The notes under the pieces were generated by a model that saw only the letters and a list, made by a program, of their open reading frames with translations, had not been told where the DNA came from and made no database searches. A stretch of DNA of 64,000 nt from Pochonia chlamydosporia 170 (Eukaryota > Ascomycota > Sordariomycetes > Hypocreales > Clavicipitaceae). A program made the position numbers and the translations under genes. Location: contig NC_035790.1 of assembly GCF_001653235.2 (NCBI RefSeq), positions 372,001 through 436,000 on the forward strand, read 5' to 3'. The first letter of the stretch is position 1. Each line of letters begins with the position of its first letter. Shown here in pieces: positions 21,531 to 31,351 of this stretch.

Positions 21531-23366
21531 ATGTCCACCAAAGACTACACGAACGGCCAAGACATCGAGCACATCAGCAAGAGATCCACTCACGAGGATG
21601 GCCCTTTGAAGGTTCTCGAGGTTGATACCTTTCATGTCGTTGGCTTGGACCCTCAAGATGCCGAATTTTACGCCCAATTTCCAGAAGCTAGGCGGAAGAA
21701 GCTGCTTCGTAAGGTGAGAGCTTCTGGCATCTTACCATTGAAAGGTACCATTGAGAGTGGGCTGACTTCGTGTATTAGGTGGATACGCGACTCGTCCCGA
21801 TGTTGGCACTTCTCTATCTGATAAGCCAAATTGATCGAGCCAACATTGGTAATGCCAAGATAGAGGGTATGGTGAAAGATCTACGCATGACAGATGTGCA
21901 GTATAATACCGTGCTCTCCATCTGTGAGTTGTACCTGACACGGTAGCCACACACGGAAGAGCAAATTGTTTAACAAATCCACACTCCAGTTTTCCTCCCA
22001 TATGTTTTGTTTGAAATACCTAGCAACATTCTACTCAAAAAGTTTCGACGGCCTTCTACATACCTCGGAATTCTCGTCACTAGCTGGGGTATTGTTATGA
22101 CATGTACCGGCGTAGTCCAAAACTTTGGTGGACTTATGACTACACGAGTATTGCTTGGTATTTTCGAGTCAGTTCCACTAGATGAAAACCTCCAGTTTAT
22201 ATCCATTTTCACTCTTGTTTGTTTCGGCTGCTAATGCTGACAATTTAGGGCTGGGTTCTTCCCCGGAGCTATTTATTTGTGTTCTTACTGGTATATGCCC
22301 AAGGACTTGGCACTTCGCATTTCCTACTTTTATTGTGCCAGTGCATTGTCTGGCGCCTTTTCTGGCCTGTTAGCCGCCGCTATTGCCCAAATGGATGGTG
22401 TTGGTGGACTCGAAGGATGGCGTTGGATATTTGTCTTGGAGGGCCTGGCAAGCGTTGTTGCAGGTGTTGCATGTTTCTTGCTGCTCATTGACACGCCGTC
22501 ATTATCTCAACGGTGGCTTGATGAAGACGAGATTCGGTACCTGGAACTTTCCATGGCTATAAAACAGGGAGGACTGTCAGAGGAACTGGAGTCTACCTTT
22601 AAGTGGAAAGACCTTAAGATTGTGCTCCAAAACTGGAGAATTTACATACAGGCATACTTCCTGCTCTGCCAGTCGGCTCTTTCCTATGGTAATAATAGCT
22701 CCCTAAGCTTTTGGTGGCAAAGCAAAGAAGTGTCCTATCTAACACCGGGCAGGTACCAAGTTTACGCTTCCAACGATTACCAAAGCCATGGGGTTCAACA
22801 ATACAGATGCCCAACTCACTTCCGCGCCGCCTTATGTAGCCGGTGCCATATCAGCTATCATATTTGCCCGATTATCTGATAAGTTCTACTGGAGAATGCC
22901 GTTTGTGTTTATACCACTGCTTATTGTTACGGTAGCCTATTCCATCATATTATCGTTAGATGGAGCGCTTGCGGAGAAACGGGGGGTAGCCTACTTTGGC
23001 ATTGTTCTATCTGTGATCGGAATATATCCTATTCAGGCCGCTGCAGCTTCCTGGAACGCCAACAATATTGCTCCTGCATCACGAAGAGCCATTGGAATTG
23101 CACTCATGAACTGCGTTGGCAACATTGGCGGCATTCTGGGTAGCTTCATGTATATTGACAGAGAGAAGCCGAAATATCACACAGGCTTTGGCCTGAGTTT
23201 GGCGCTGGGCGGATTTGGATTGATCGTTGCGCTTGTGCTTGAAGCGAGTTACAAGGTGGGTAACAAGAACAAGGCCAAGATTGCGGATGAAGCAAGAAGC
23301 AAGTACACGGAACAGGAGCTACTGGACATGGGGGACAAGTCACCACTCTTTAAGTATGTTCTGTAA
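21531..23366 (+). CDS. MFS anion:cation symporter, Dal5/allantoate-permease type, 519 aa, 5 exons
   Basis: Exons are 21531-21713, 21779-21923, 21990-22167, 22249-22688 and 22753-23366, 520 codons, all GT-AG. The ACS-family TM1 signature is LISQIDRANIGNAKIEGM. It is followed by FEIPSNILLKKFRRP, RVLLGIFEAGFFPGAIYLCSYWY split exactly by intron 3, LEGWRWIFVLEG, and the second-half motifs SWNANNIAPASRRAIGIA and YIDREKPKYHTGF. The family moves organic anions such as carboxylates, allantoate, nicotinate or sugar acids into the cell with protons. Its head-to-head pairing with the sugar transporter and convergence on the DapA-like aldolase suggest joint regulation in a catabolic unit. Confidence 0.9.
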
Positions 23367-23663
23367 CTGGCTGGGCGGGATACGTTCCTGGGTCTACGTG
23401 TTGGGGTCTAAAACCACCGCGGTTGCGGTTGTCGTGTGTTCTATGCTCTGTTAGTTTAGCCTCACAGCCAGTCTTTACATAACTGACAGAATATATTATT
23501 TGCCACACTTTATAAGGACACCCGATTATGCAATCCTCTTTCGCTACAATAGTTTGCATGTCAAGAATATGTTCTATAAAGACGTTACTGGCCATCTTTC
23601 GACTGTCCACAAACTGTTGTCAAGAAAAGTAAACGCAGCATAAATTTATAAGGCTCTACTCTA

Positions 23664-24710
23664 TTATGCTTTGTTTCCGTTTTTGTAACATATGGCCCAG
23701 TGCTCTCCTGGCTCAGTGCCCGCGTGTCTGTGAGCTTCGGTAGTGCACCAGGCGTGGGCTCCCTGCCTCAAGCCGGCTTCAATGTCCACCAGGGGCGCAA
23801 CTTGTGACGTTATGATTCGTTTTGCTGCCTCCTCCGGTTCAACGTATGGTCGTCTCGGTTTCAGTCTATCCAATGGATACTTGATGCCTGCCGACTCTGG
23901 TAGCGTGATAGCCACAGCATACTTGACAGACGCAGGGCCAGATTTGCAGTGCTGTTCAGCCAGAGCCACCTTTTTGTGCAATTCCGTTGCTTCGTTATGC
24001 CTTCCTTGCGTATACAGCTTATATACGGTTGCAATCGTTCTGGGAAACACATTGGCAAAGCCAGCAATGGTTCCAACTGCACCCGCCGCAAGGGTGCCGA
24101 TCAGAGCGTCAGATTGTCCTCCATAGATTGAAAACATATCAGGTGTAAGTTCAGCCGCCAGTCGAGTGACCTTGGCTACTGAACAACATGTAAGTTTGAC
24201 TCCGACAATATTGGCATGAGTCTTTGCGAGTCTGGCGATAGTTGCCGAATCCAGGTCGATGTTATTGCAGACTGCCGGCAGGTTATAAATGACGATTGGA
24301 AGTCTACTCTTCTCAGCAATCTCGCCGTAGAAGTTGTTGATGACGGTGGCAGTTGTCTGTTTGCCAAAATATGATGGAGGCAAGACCAAGGCATAGTTGG
24401 CGCCAGCTGCAACCGCATCCTCAATGAATTCCAATGTTTGCTTGGTAGAGTGGCCACTTACGCCAGCCATAATGGGATATTTTGGCCCGCACGCTTTCCG
24501 CGCGCATTCAATGAGCCTTTTGCGTTCATCTGATGTCAGCAAGAATGCCTCTGCGTTCGTTCCCAGTACGACAAGCCCGGCGAGGCCAGACTTAGACAAG
24601 TACTCAAAATATTTGGTTTGACATTCTATATCTAGAGTGTCCGTCTCATGATCGAAGAACGTAATTGCCGGTGCCCAAACACCCCGTGGGGGAGGCTTGG
24701 GTAAATGCAT
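23664..24710 (-). CDS. DapA/KDG-aldolase family lyase, 348 aa
   Basis: Single exon from the ATG at 24710, the first ATG giving the normal family start (PRGVWAPAITFF). The (beta/alpha)8 pyruvate-aldolase family is shown by GLVVLGTNAEAFLLTSDER, the Tyr in IVIYNLPAV, the Schiff-base Lys in IVGVKLTCC, and the late YGGQSDALIGTLAAGAVG loop. Fungi make lysine through aminoadipate, so this is not a lysine-biosynthesis DapA. Fungal members cleave or form 2-keto-3-deoxy sugar acids or 4-hydroxy-2-oxoglutarate, releasing pyruvate. The neighbouring sugar and organic-anion transporters, the SDR and the Zn2Cys6 regulator fit catabolism of a sugar acid or hydroxylated amino acid. The C-terminal 40 residues after DIEAGLRQG are family-atypical and end in a polar tail. 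Confidence 0.83.
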   Translation of the reverse strand: MHLPKPPPRGVWAPAITFFDHETDTLDIECQTKYFEYLSKSGLAGLVVLGTNAEAFLLTSDERKRLIECARKACGPKYPIMAGVSGHSTKQTLEFIEDAVAAGANYALVLPPSYFGKQTTATVINNFYGEIAEKSRLPIVIYNLPAVCNNIDLDSATIARLAKTHANIVGVKLTCCSVAKVTRLAAELTPDMFSIYGGQSDALIGTLAAGAVGTIAGFANVFPRTIATVYKLYTQGRHNEATELHKKVALAEQHCKSGPASVKYAVAITLPESAGIKYPLDRLKPRRPYVEPEEAAKRIITSQVAPLVDIEAGLRQGAHAWCTTEAHRHAGTEPGEHWAICYKNGNKA

Positions 24711-25178
24711 AGCTGAGGGATGGAAGCGGATAAAAACGAGTTCGGCTGATTCACTCAATAGACATCAGCATGTCTGCAGGCATAGTAGCGATGTTTTAAG
24801 TCATACTGAACTCTGCAGCCCAGTCCCAGCTAATAGTAGACTCCGAGGAAGATAAATACTTCGGATATCGTGCGAAAGAGTCCCGGGGTGCCGAAAGATT
24901 TCCGACGGAAAAGGGAGTCCGTAACTTTCATTGCTCAGGTCAAACACACAGTTTAATTATGGACATGTAGTGCATGAGAACACTGTTTGTCAATAATTAA
25001 AGTCACTAGGAGCCATTCCTGTAACCTTACTGGCCTGCAATAACGTTTAAACGATACCCATCTCGGACAATAGCGTCGCAACTTTTGCTTTCTAGGAGGT
25101 TTTCTACACTACACCTAAACTATGCAAGAGCATGGCAAAGTTGGCAGATCTTGTAACCACTTCTCAGTGACAACATTC
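24711..25178. promoter_or_regulatory. Aldolase promoter region with a CGGAAAAGG motif
   Basis: 468 bp between the aldolase start and the 3' end of the broken SDR gene. One copy of CGGAAAAGG occurs at 24906-24914, about 196 nt upstream of the aldolase ATG. Nothing else recognised. Confidence 0.35.
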
Positions 25179-25743
25179 CTACCCAGATTTCCGATGCATG
25201 ATTGTAGCAGCAGCTTGGTGGTTGGGGAAAATAAGTGTGTCGGCAATGACCACGTTTTCTCTCCTCCCAGCTGCAAACACGATCGCTTCCGCGACATCAT
25301 CTGCCGCTAGGGGCTCACAGCCTCTAGAGTAGTGTTAATAATGAAGTAGAGTAAAAAGAGCGTTTGTGTATCAGGGCTACTTACGCGTATACAGCATCGG
25401 CCTTAGCCTTGTCGCCGGAGAATCTCACCAGTGAAAACTCGGTTTCAACCTGTCCAGGATCAATACTGATGACACGAATTCTCTTGTCAATAAGTTCTTT
25501 GCGCAAACTTTCCGTAAATGATCGAACGGCAGCCTTGGTAGCGCAGTAAATTCCACCGCCGATGTACGGTTCTCGCCCAGCAATGGAGCCAATGTTGATG
25601 ATATCGCCGGCACCCTTACCATCGTTTCGCTGGAGCATCACCGGCAGTATAGCCTGCGTCATGTTGATCAGACCCATTACGTTGGTTGCAAACATGATGT
25701 CTATGTCCTGTTTTGTAATTTCTGGTGCTTTGGCTACACCTTT

Positions 25744-25751
25744 GACCAACC
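25744..25751. repeat. Target-site duplication, left copy
   Basis: GACCAACC directly before the transposon end, identical to 28171-28178. Eight bases is the length made by hAT transposases. Confidence 0.93.
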
Positions 25752-25855
25752 TAGTGATGTGGCCTTGTACAGTACGTGTACGTACAGTACTGTATTTTAG
25801 CCCTAGTACCGTACGTACAATGGGGTTGTACAATACAGTACATACATACAAATTT
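25752..25855. repeat. Left TIR and subterminal GTAC-rich region of the hAT element
   Basis: Starts with TAGTGATGT and contains repeated GTAC, CGTACGTAC-like and TTGTACA motifs in both orientations. This matches the composition of the other end and suggests transposase binding sites (inference). Confidence 0.7.
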
Positions 25856-25907
25856 CCCCTTCCTTTTTGGGCAATAGTGAGCCCTGCCCTTGCACCATTT
25901 TTGAGCC

Positions 25908-28022
25908 TCAAACCTCAGATTCCACCTCAGTGCCAACACCCAATATATCACCCGTCGACTGTAATACACCCTCCCACTCAAAATCCTCATTGGTTGAGGC
26001 CATCGCGCCGTCCATCCAGACCTTCTTGCCCTGCGCATTCACAAATAACTCGAGATATGAATCTTCGAGTTCTAGCCAGTCCTTCTCCTCAAGATCCGCC
26101 CAGCGCTTTTTGTGGGCATACTTCTCGTCCTTGAGACGATCTAACACGCGGTCGTTCATAAAAATGAAGGCCTGCATGTCAGCGTGCACTGGCGTAAGGC
26201 GATTCCGAGCTTTTGTATGTATAAAACTAATAGCAGAGAAGCTTCGTTCTGAGGGTACGGAGTTCACAAGTGTGTTCATCACCTTCACAGCTACTCTAGC
26301 CAGAATCGAGCCCTGGTTGAGGAGGCACTGCCATGCCATTGCTGGCTTAAAGCCATCGTCGTATACGGCGCTGTGCTTATTAAATAAGCCGTCTGGGCCG
26401 CCCGTACGCATTCGGAAGTGTGTGAATTCGGAGAGAGCACGGTGATACTCGTCGTTGTTTTTCAGATGTTTCCGCAAATACTCTTGTACGCGCGCAAAGA
26501 CGCTAGGTGGCAGTTTCGAATTCGGACCTGTTGTGTCAGGCCGGAGGGCATCAGCGACCCAATGTATATTGTACGTTTGCTTATCAAGCCGTGCTTTGAA
26601 TATAGCGTCAATATCATCCCACGGAACATCAGGAAACTGATCAGCCTCCCTCATCTCGGCCCACTTGCTTTTGATTTGCAGCCAGCGATTTACAACGTAC
26701 GCGATTCCCGACTCATCAGCCTCGGAAGCGTGTTGAAAGTCGTTCACAGGCTTTAGCACAGCGATCGCAGTCTCAAGTTTTAGCCAGAAGCTGTTGTCTT
26801 TGATGATCCGAACCGCTTCGGGCAGGAGAACGGGGCACCCTTGGGATCGCAGCTCGCCTCGTACATCTTTTCGAATAGACCAGTCTCTGGCAGGGTCTCG
26901 AGAACGGAGGAGGGAGAAAAATGAATTGTACTGAGAACCCCAGCGTGTAATTACACTATTTGGTTAGTATGGGGATGTAGCCGACAGACAGCTGGCGAGT
27001 TACCTTCTGATCAGCGCGCGAGTTATTCCGTTCCACCTTGTGCGCTGGCACGTTCTCAATCTTTGCAATTGTAATTTAGACCGTGAGAAAAACGTGAGAA
27101 GTGTGGTGACGTTATCAAAGAGATCCTCAAAGAATGGAAGGAGAAGGATATCTTTAATTAAGAGCTGAAGGCCGTGAGAATCGCACAGAGAGAAGTTGAC
27201 ATGTGAGAGTTCTGGGAATCTCCCTAGTAAATCGTGTACCGAGCGCATCGTATTTTCGGTATCCGTACAGATAGAGTTGATTCTGGAGAGATCACCGCCG
27301 CACAGTTTCTGCATTTCTCTCCATATCAACTTCACCCAGTTCTCTGCTGTGTGCTGTTCGTCTCCCGTATCAAAAGTTTTCCAGTAGAAAGCTGGGCCGT
27401 CTGGTATTTGTACCGAGATATTAACGATTCTGTGGCCGGAAACATTATAGGAAGCGTCAAATATTATATTGAACCATTCTGAGCTAGTAATGCGTTGGAA
27501 AACCTCGTCAAGGAGTTCCTGATACAAGTCGGGGAGAATTCTCGTGATAGCAGCGCGGCTAGGAGGCTTCCAGCCAGGCTTAATGCGAGTGAAGAAATAA
27601 TGCCAACGCCGGCTCTCGAACAGGCTGAAGGGGCGGCCGCCAGCGATTACGGCGGCGGCGGCATCATAGGCGAAACTGTTACTCTCGTCTTGCGAGATAT
27701 GCTGAACTCCGACCTCGGTTATCTTCTTTTGTATAGCTTCAGAATATGGGGGAGGATGTCCAGCTTCATCTTGAGCCTGACGCTCTTGTTGCTGCTTGCC
27801 TTGCCATTTCTCACACGCAGCGAGATGCTCTTTAGGCCGCCCAATAGAAGTGGCTGCAAAGTCCTTCTGGCAGTGACGGCATCTGTATCGCTTGCTTTTC
27901 TTAGGGTTAGAGCGGCCGAGGTCAATAAACTGTCGCCAAACAAAGGCAGCGTTAGCTTTGGTGGGCGCCATCTTTTTAGCGATACCTTCAATTGGTACAA
28001 AATCAGGAGTGCGTTGAGCCAT
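25908..28022 (-). CDS. hAT transposase with BED zinc finger, 688 aa, 2 exons
   Basis: The ATG is at 28022 (MAQRTPDF). Exon 1 is 28022-27004, a 48-nt intron follows (27003-26956, GTAACT...TACTAAC...AATAG), and exon 2 is 26955-25908; together 689 codons with no stop. A BED-type zinc finger near residues 47-69 shows as CRHCQKDF followed by HLAAC. The central catalytic RNase-H-like region includes FNIIFDASYN and ICTDTENTMRS. RWGSQYNSFFSLL is the conserved Trp region just after the intron, and the C-terminal dimerisation domain shows as NSVPSERSFSAISFIHTKARN. The frame could be read a further 68 codons upstream, but that would start outside the transposon, so the internal ATG is preferred. The enzyme would cut and paste this element and non-autonomous relatives. 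Confidence 0.9.
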
Positions 28023-28049
28023 CAGAGCTTTTGTACAGCCCCGTATTTG

Positions 28050-28170
28050 TACGATATGACCCACAAATTCCCCTATTTGGAATATCGTACGTACGCAGTA
28101 CACGTACGTACTTTTTCTTCTTGTACGTACGTACGTACAACAGTGTTGTACGAAAAGTACAACATCACTA
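28050..28170. repeat. Right TIR and subterminal GTAC-rich region of the hAT element
   Basis: Contains runs of CGTACGTAC (near 28088, 28102 and 28125-28138) and ends in the inverted TAGTGATGT. It mirrors the left end in motif content but not in exact order. Confidence 0.7.
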
Positions 28171-28178
28171 GACCAACC
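28171..28178. repeat. Target-site duplication, right copy
   Basis: GACCAACC immediately after the element end, identical to 25744-25751. Confidence 0.93.
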
Positions 28179-28551
28179 CACTTTGACGATTGACCTGTTA
28201 GCCTCCCAGCTGGTCGTAGGTTTCACGGGACGTTGGATGCACTCACGCGTTGTTTACCAAAATATCGATTTGTCGAAAGTCTGGGGGCAATTTATCCAGC
28301 ACTGACCTGAGGTCGTCCGGATTGCTGACATCAAGTTCTACTGGGAAGACGGACACACCGTTCCCAACTTGCTTGACAATGTCCGTGGCAATAGACTCCA
28401 GTTGATTGAGGCGACGGGCAGCCAGAACAAGTTTCAGATTTGAAGGACATGTGCGTGCAAACTCATAAGCAGTGGAGCGACCAATGCCAGATGAAGCACC
28501 GGTAATGAGAATTGTTTTGCCGGCAAGTCGTGTTGACATTGAAGTAGCCAT

Positions 28552-28938
28552 TTTGGGGCGAAATCTTGAAAATTATATTTCCTCAGAAGCTGAAAAGGCG
28601 AAAATTAAGATCAGTAGATGTGTCACCATCAATTGTGATGCAAGCCACTAAATCTGTAGATCAGTAGTAGCTAAGAAAGAATATTCCAACAGAGCCTGGG
28701 CGAAGTGTAGGCTAGGCATGATCTGCAGTCTCCGATCTCGCCATTGTATTGATGGACTTTTCCGGATAATGATGCTCCTTAGCGTGTGTTGAGACGGATA
28801 AATAGGGTGAAGTGTGCGGATAACCACGTCCGCGCATATGTCACGGATTCAGTTGCCGCTTGCCAAAGCTTTCCTTTGGTTTTCTTTTTTTCCGCTGCTG
28901 CGTGTTAAAAAAGCTGTGTAATCAATCTCCAGCAAGCC
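28552..28938. promoter_or_regulatory. Divergent promoter, SDR / Zn2Cys6 regulator, with three CGGATAA motifs
   Basis: CGGATAA occurs in the same orientation at 28763-28769, 28795-28801 and 28817-28823, all nearer the regulator. A related CGGATT follows near 28853. CGG-led repeats in a promoter shared with a Zn2Cys6 gene suggest autoregulation or joint control (inference). Confidence 0.4.
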
Positions 28939-31351
28939 ATGTTTGGCTCAGACATGACACTGATAGGGACGGAACCCGCATTGCCTTTGCCGTCACCGGC
29001 TGCTCCCAAACAGCGAATGGGTCGGAAAAGGGTCAAAGCCCGAGTGAGGGTTACCAGAGCGTGTGATCGATGCAAAAGGTATACGAATGTTTCACCCAGC
29101 TAAGTGGCAAAAGAGTCTGGTATTTGGCCCATCCCTACTGACGAGGGTTCTTGTGTCCAGGAGAAAGATCAAATGCAACGGTGTGCAACCATGTGAGTTT
29201 TGCATTCGGACCAAGGTTTGTTGCACGTATGAGGCGACGTATACTCGAGGACGGGTGTCTTTGATACCGCGAGTATCACAGCAAAACGTGGATGAGAGCA
29301 ACACAGCTATAGTCTCAAGCGCGCAACAATCCCCAGAGACGCGATATGATCCCGTAGGGCTCGGATATGAAACGATACCCGAGCCTGCTACAGGCTCGCC
29401 AGAACCTTCTCAAACAGATTTGCAAGGTCATTATATTGGACCTGCATCTGGGGTTTCTTTTCTTCTCAGGATCCAAAAGCGCCTGCATCAAGCTATTGTA
29501 TTCTCGCAACCATGCAGTATTTTCACATTTGGGGACGCTCCACTGAACCTATCCGAATTTGACCCTTCGTTTTGTATGGTGCTGCCTATGAACGAAGCTC
29601 AGCGATTAGTAGATCGTTATTTTGACTTTGCTATGCCTACATATCGGTTCCTCCACAGACCAAGTGTTCAGGCGTGGTTTGACGAGTTTTACGCTACGCT
29701 TGGCATCATGCATGATATACAGAACGCCCCAGCAAAGATCGCTGTGTTGTTCATGGTCTTTTCAATAGGAAGTGTCTATATGCCTGATAATGACCGACCT
29801 GGCCCACTAGACTTGAGGTATGTATGAAATTCTACCTCTAGCTGCGAAGTAAGCACGAACAAAAGAAATGCAAAATCTCGGAGGGCTAACCATATCGTCG
29901 CCGACGCAAAGTGCTCAATATTTCCTCGCGGCTGAGCATCAACTGCGGAAGGAAAAGGGTTCGATACGTCTGACCAGCGTTCAGGCACGTCTGGCTCAGT
30001 GCTGCTATCTACTAACCCAATCTCGCATTAATCACTGCTGGAGTTTGTTTGGCACCGTGTCACATCTCGCACTAGCTATTGGCCTCAACAGGAATAGATA
30101 CCAGCAGGATCTGTCGCGAGGCTTGGGCCGAATTGAAGTTGAGTGCCGCCGACGGACTTTCTGGTGTGCCTACACATTGGACGCATACCTGAGCGCTGCT
30201 TTGGGTAGACCTAGGTCATTCCATGACGATGATATTGACGCAGAGCTTCCTGCATGTGTCGACGACGCTTATTTGACGAATGACTTAATGATCACGCCTG
30301 TTGCTGTTAGTAAAGGTCCATCTACAATGCTGGCACCATTGGGACACATGAAGTGAGGTTCCCAAAAGCTTCAAAATAAAAAAAAAAAGCAGACATTTTC
30401 GACTTTGTACTCAGCTAACTGTGCAGAATCGCTCGTATCATAAGCCACATACTACGGGATCTGTATTCGGTTAAGCCGGTTTCCGCTGAGCAACGACTGG
30501 CTGCTATGAAAAGTATTTCAAGTGATCTTGGTGACTGGCGTGCCGAGTTTTCGCGATTCCTCGACGTCGACCTTTTCAGTGCCTCACTGTTAGTGTCCAT
30601 CTTTCAGCGGCAGAGAAACGTGCTCAATTTGACATATTGGCACGCAATTATCCTGACTCATCGGTCATTTGTTTTGAGCAATTTCGCTGGACTCCTGCGG
30701 CAAAACGACAGCTCTGTCAAAAACAACCAGCACGTCAAGGACAGCGTAGAAAAGTGTATAGATGCAGCCACAAAGACAGTTAATACTATTGAAGACATGG
30801 CGCAGCAAAATCAACTCTTCCGCTCACTTTGGGTATCTGATGCCTTGCGTTATACTGACTAACGGACATGAGGACTACAGCTGACCAGCTAACAGATAAC
30901 GTCATATTTCGCGTTCAACGCCAGCATCATATTGTATATTTACGCAATTCAACACCGAGACTGCCCGCCGGAAGAGTATGCCGACCAATTTGAGGCCGCA
31001 GAGAGGTGCCAACGCCACATCTCAGCCATTGCAGAAAAGGGGTCATTATCAGAGCGGTATTGGCTTGTACTGGAAGAACTTCGTGTAGAAGTATTGCACC
31101 AAACGGGGCGCAATAATCAAATTTCTTCCGGTTCAGATAACGGAGATGCCTCTGTAGGCGTAGATGAACATGGGAGTGCCGCTATGTACTCGGACCTGGC
31201 CGCATCTGGTACTGTTGGCGGACCAGACGCAACAGTACATGACTTTCCAATATCCGATTACTCTGGCTGGGGAAATTTTACCTCCATGGTCTCTTCTGGT
31301 TTGAGCAACCTGGATGTGCTACTCGGTGACGACTTTAGCCTTCCAGGGTGA
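28939..31351 (+). CDS. Zn2Cys6 transcription factor with fungal_trans domain, 699 aa, 5 exons
   Basis: Exons are 28939-29078, 29161-29817, 29912-30352, 30427-30832 and 30896-31351, exactly 700 codons. The DNA-binding domain spans intron 1: CDRCKR joined to RKIKCNGVQPCEFC with the sixth Cys in VCCTY, matching C-x2-C-x6-C-x5-C-x2-C-x6-C, after a basic stretch (RKRVKARVRV). The middle homology region shows AQYFLAAEHQL, GLNRNRYQQDLSRGLGRIEVECRRRTFWCAYTLDAYLSAALGRP in sequence, and IDAELP, as in fungal_trans proteins. The C terminus is acidic and rich in Asp, Gly and Ser, compatible with an activation domain. It is divergent from the SDR gene, so it probably controls the adjoining transporter, aldolase and SDR set. 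The ligand is unknown. Confidence 0.9.

Larger units (their letters stand above)
25752..28170 (-). mobile_element. Complete hAT-superfamily DNA transposon, 2,419 bp
   Basis: The element is bounded by terminal inverted repeats beginning TAGTGATGT (25752-25760 and, inverted, 28162-28170) and by an 8-bp direct duplication GACCAACC on both sides. Both ends carry dense, partly palindromic GTAC/CGTACGTAC motifs within about 120 bp. Subterminal motifs of this sort are where hAT transposases usually bind. It encodes one intact transposase in the same orientation as the host gene. The perfect duplication, clean ends and open transposase frame indicate a young and possibly autonomous copy. It is shorter than the roughly 4-kb Restless element known from Tolypocladium and I cannot place it in a named family. 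Confidence 0.93.
25179..28551 (-). pseudogene. Short-chain dehydrogenase gene disrupted by a hAT transposon
   Basis: Without the insert the gene has exon 1 at 28551-28247, exon 2 at 28180-28171 joined to 25743-25385, and exon 3 at 25323-25179, giving 273 codons (272 aa). All junctions are GT-AG (intron 1 ends CAAAG, intron 2 ends CTAG). The protein is a classical SDR: cofactor motif TGASSGIG, NNAG (split by intron 1), catalytic serine region NIGSIAG and YCATK. Length and pattern fit the fungal NADP-dependent 3-hydroxy acid/serine dehydrogenase-like group. A 2,419-bp hAT element sits ten nucleotides into exon 2. In the chromosome, exon 1 spliced normally would run into the element, whose first codon in this frame is TAG, leaving 105 residues without the catalytic Tyr-Lys. 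All other parts are intact, so the loss looks recent. Confidence 0.9.

Noticed and set aside
24711..24758. A longer N terminus of the aldolase from 24758
   Set aside because: The codon there is TTG; the ATG at 24710 gives the normal family N terminus.
28080..28150. CRISPR-like or satellite repeat from the CGTACGTAC runs
   Set aside because: The units are short, irregular and confined to the two ends of the hAT element, so they are subterminal transposon motifs.
28023..28226. Extending the transposase 68 codons upstream
   Set aside because: The added part begins outside the transposon in the SDR intron and has no ATG support; the ATG at 28022 precedes the BED finger by a normal distance.
29860..29911. 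A frame break in the Zn2Cys6 regulator after exon 2
   Set aside because: Using the acceptor at 29911, after a CTAACC branch point, gives the expected SAQYFLAAE join and keeps the frame; the upstream AG sites do not.
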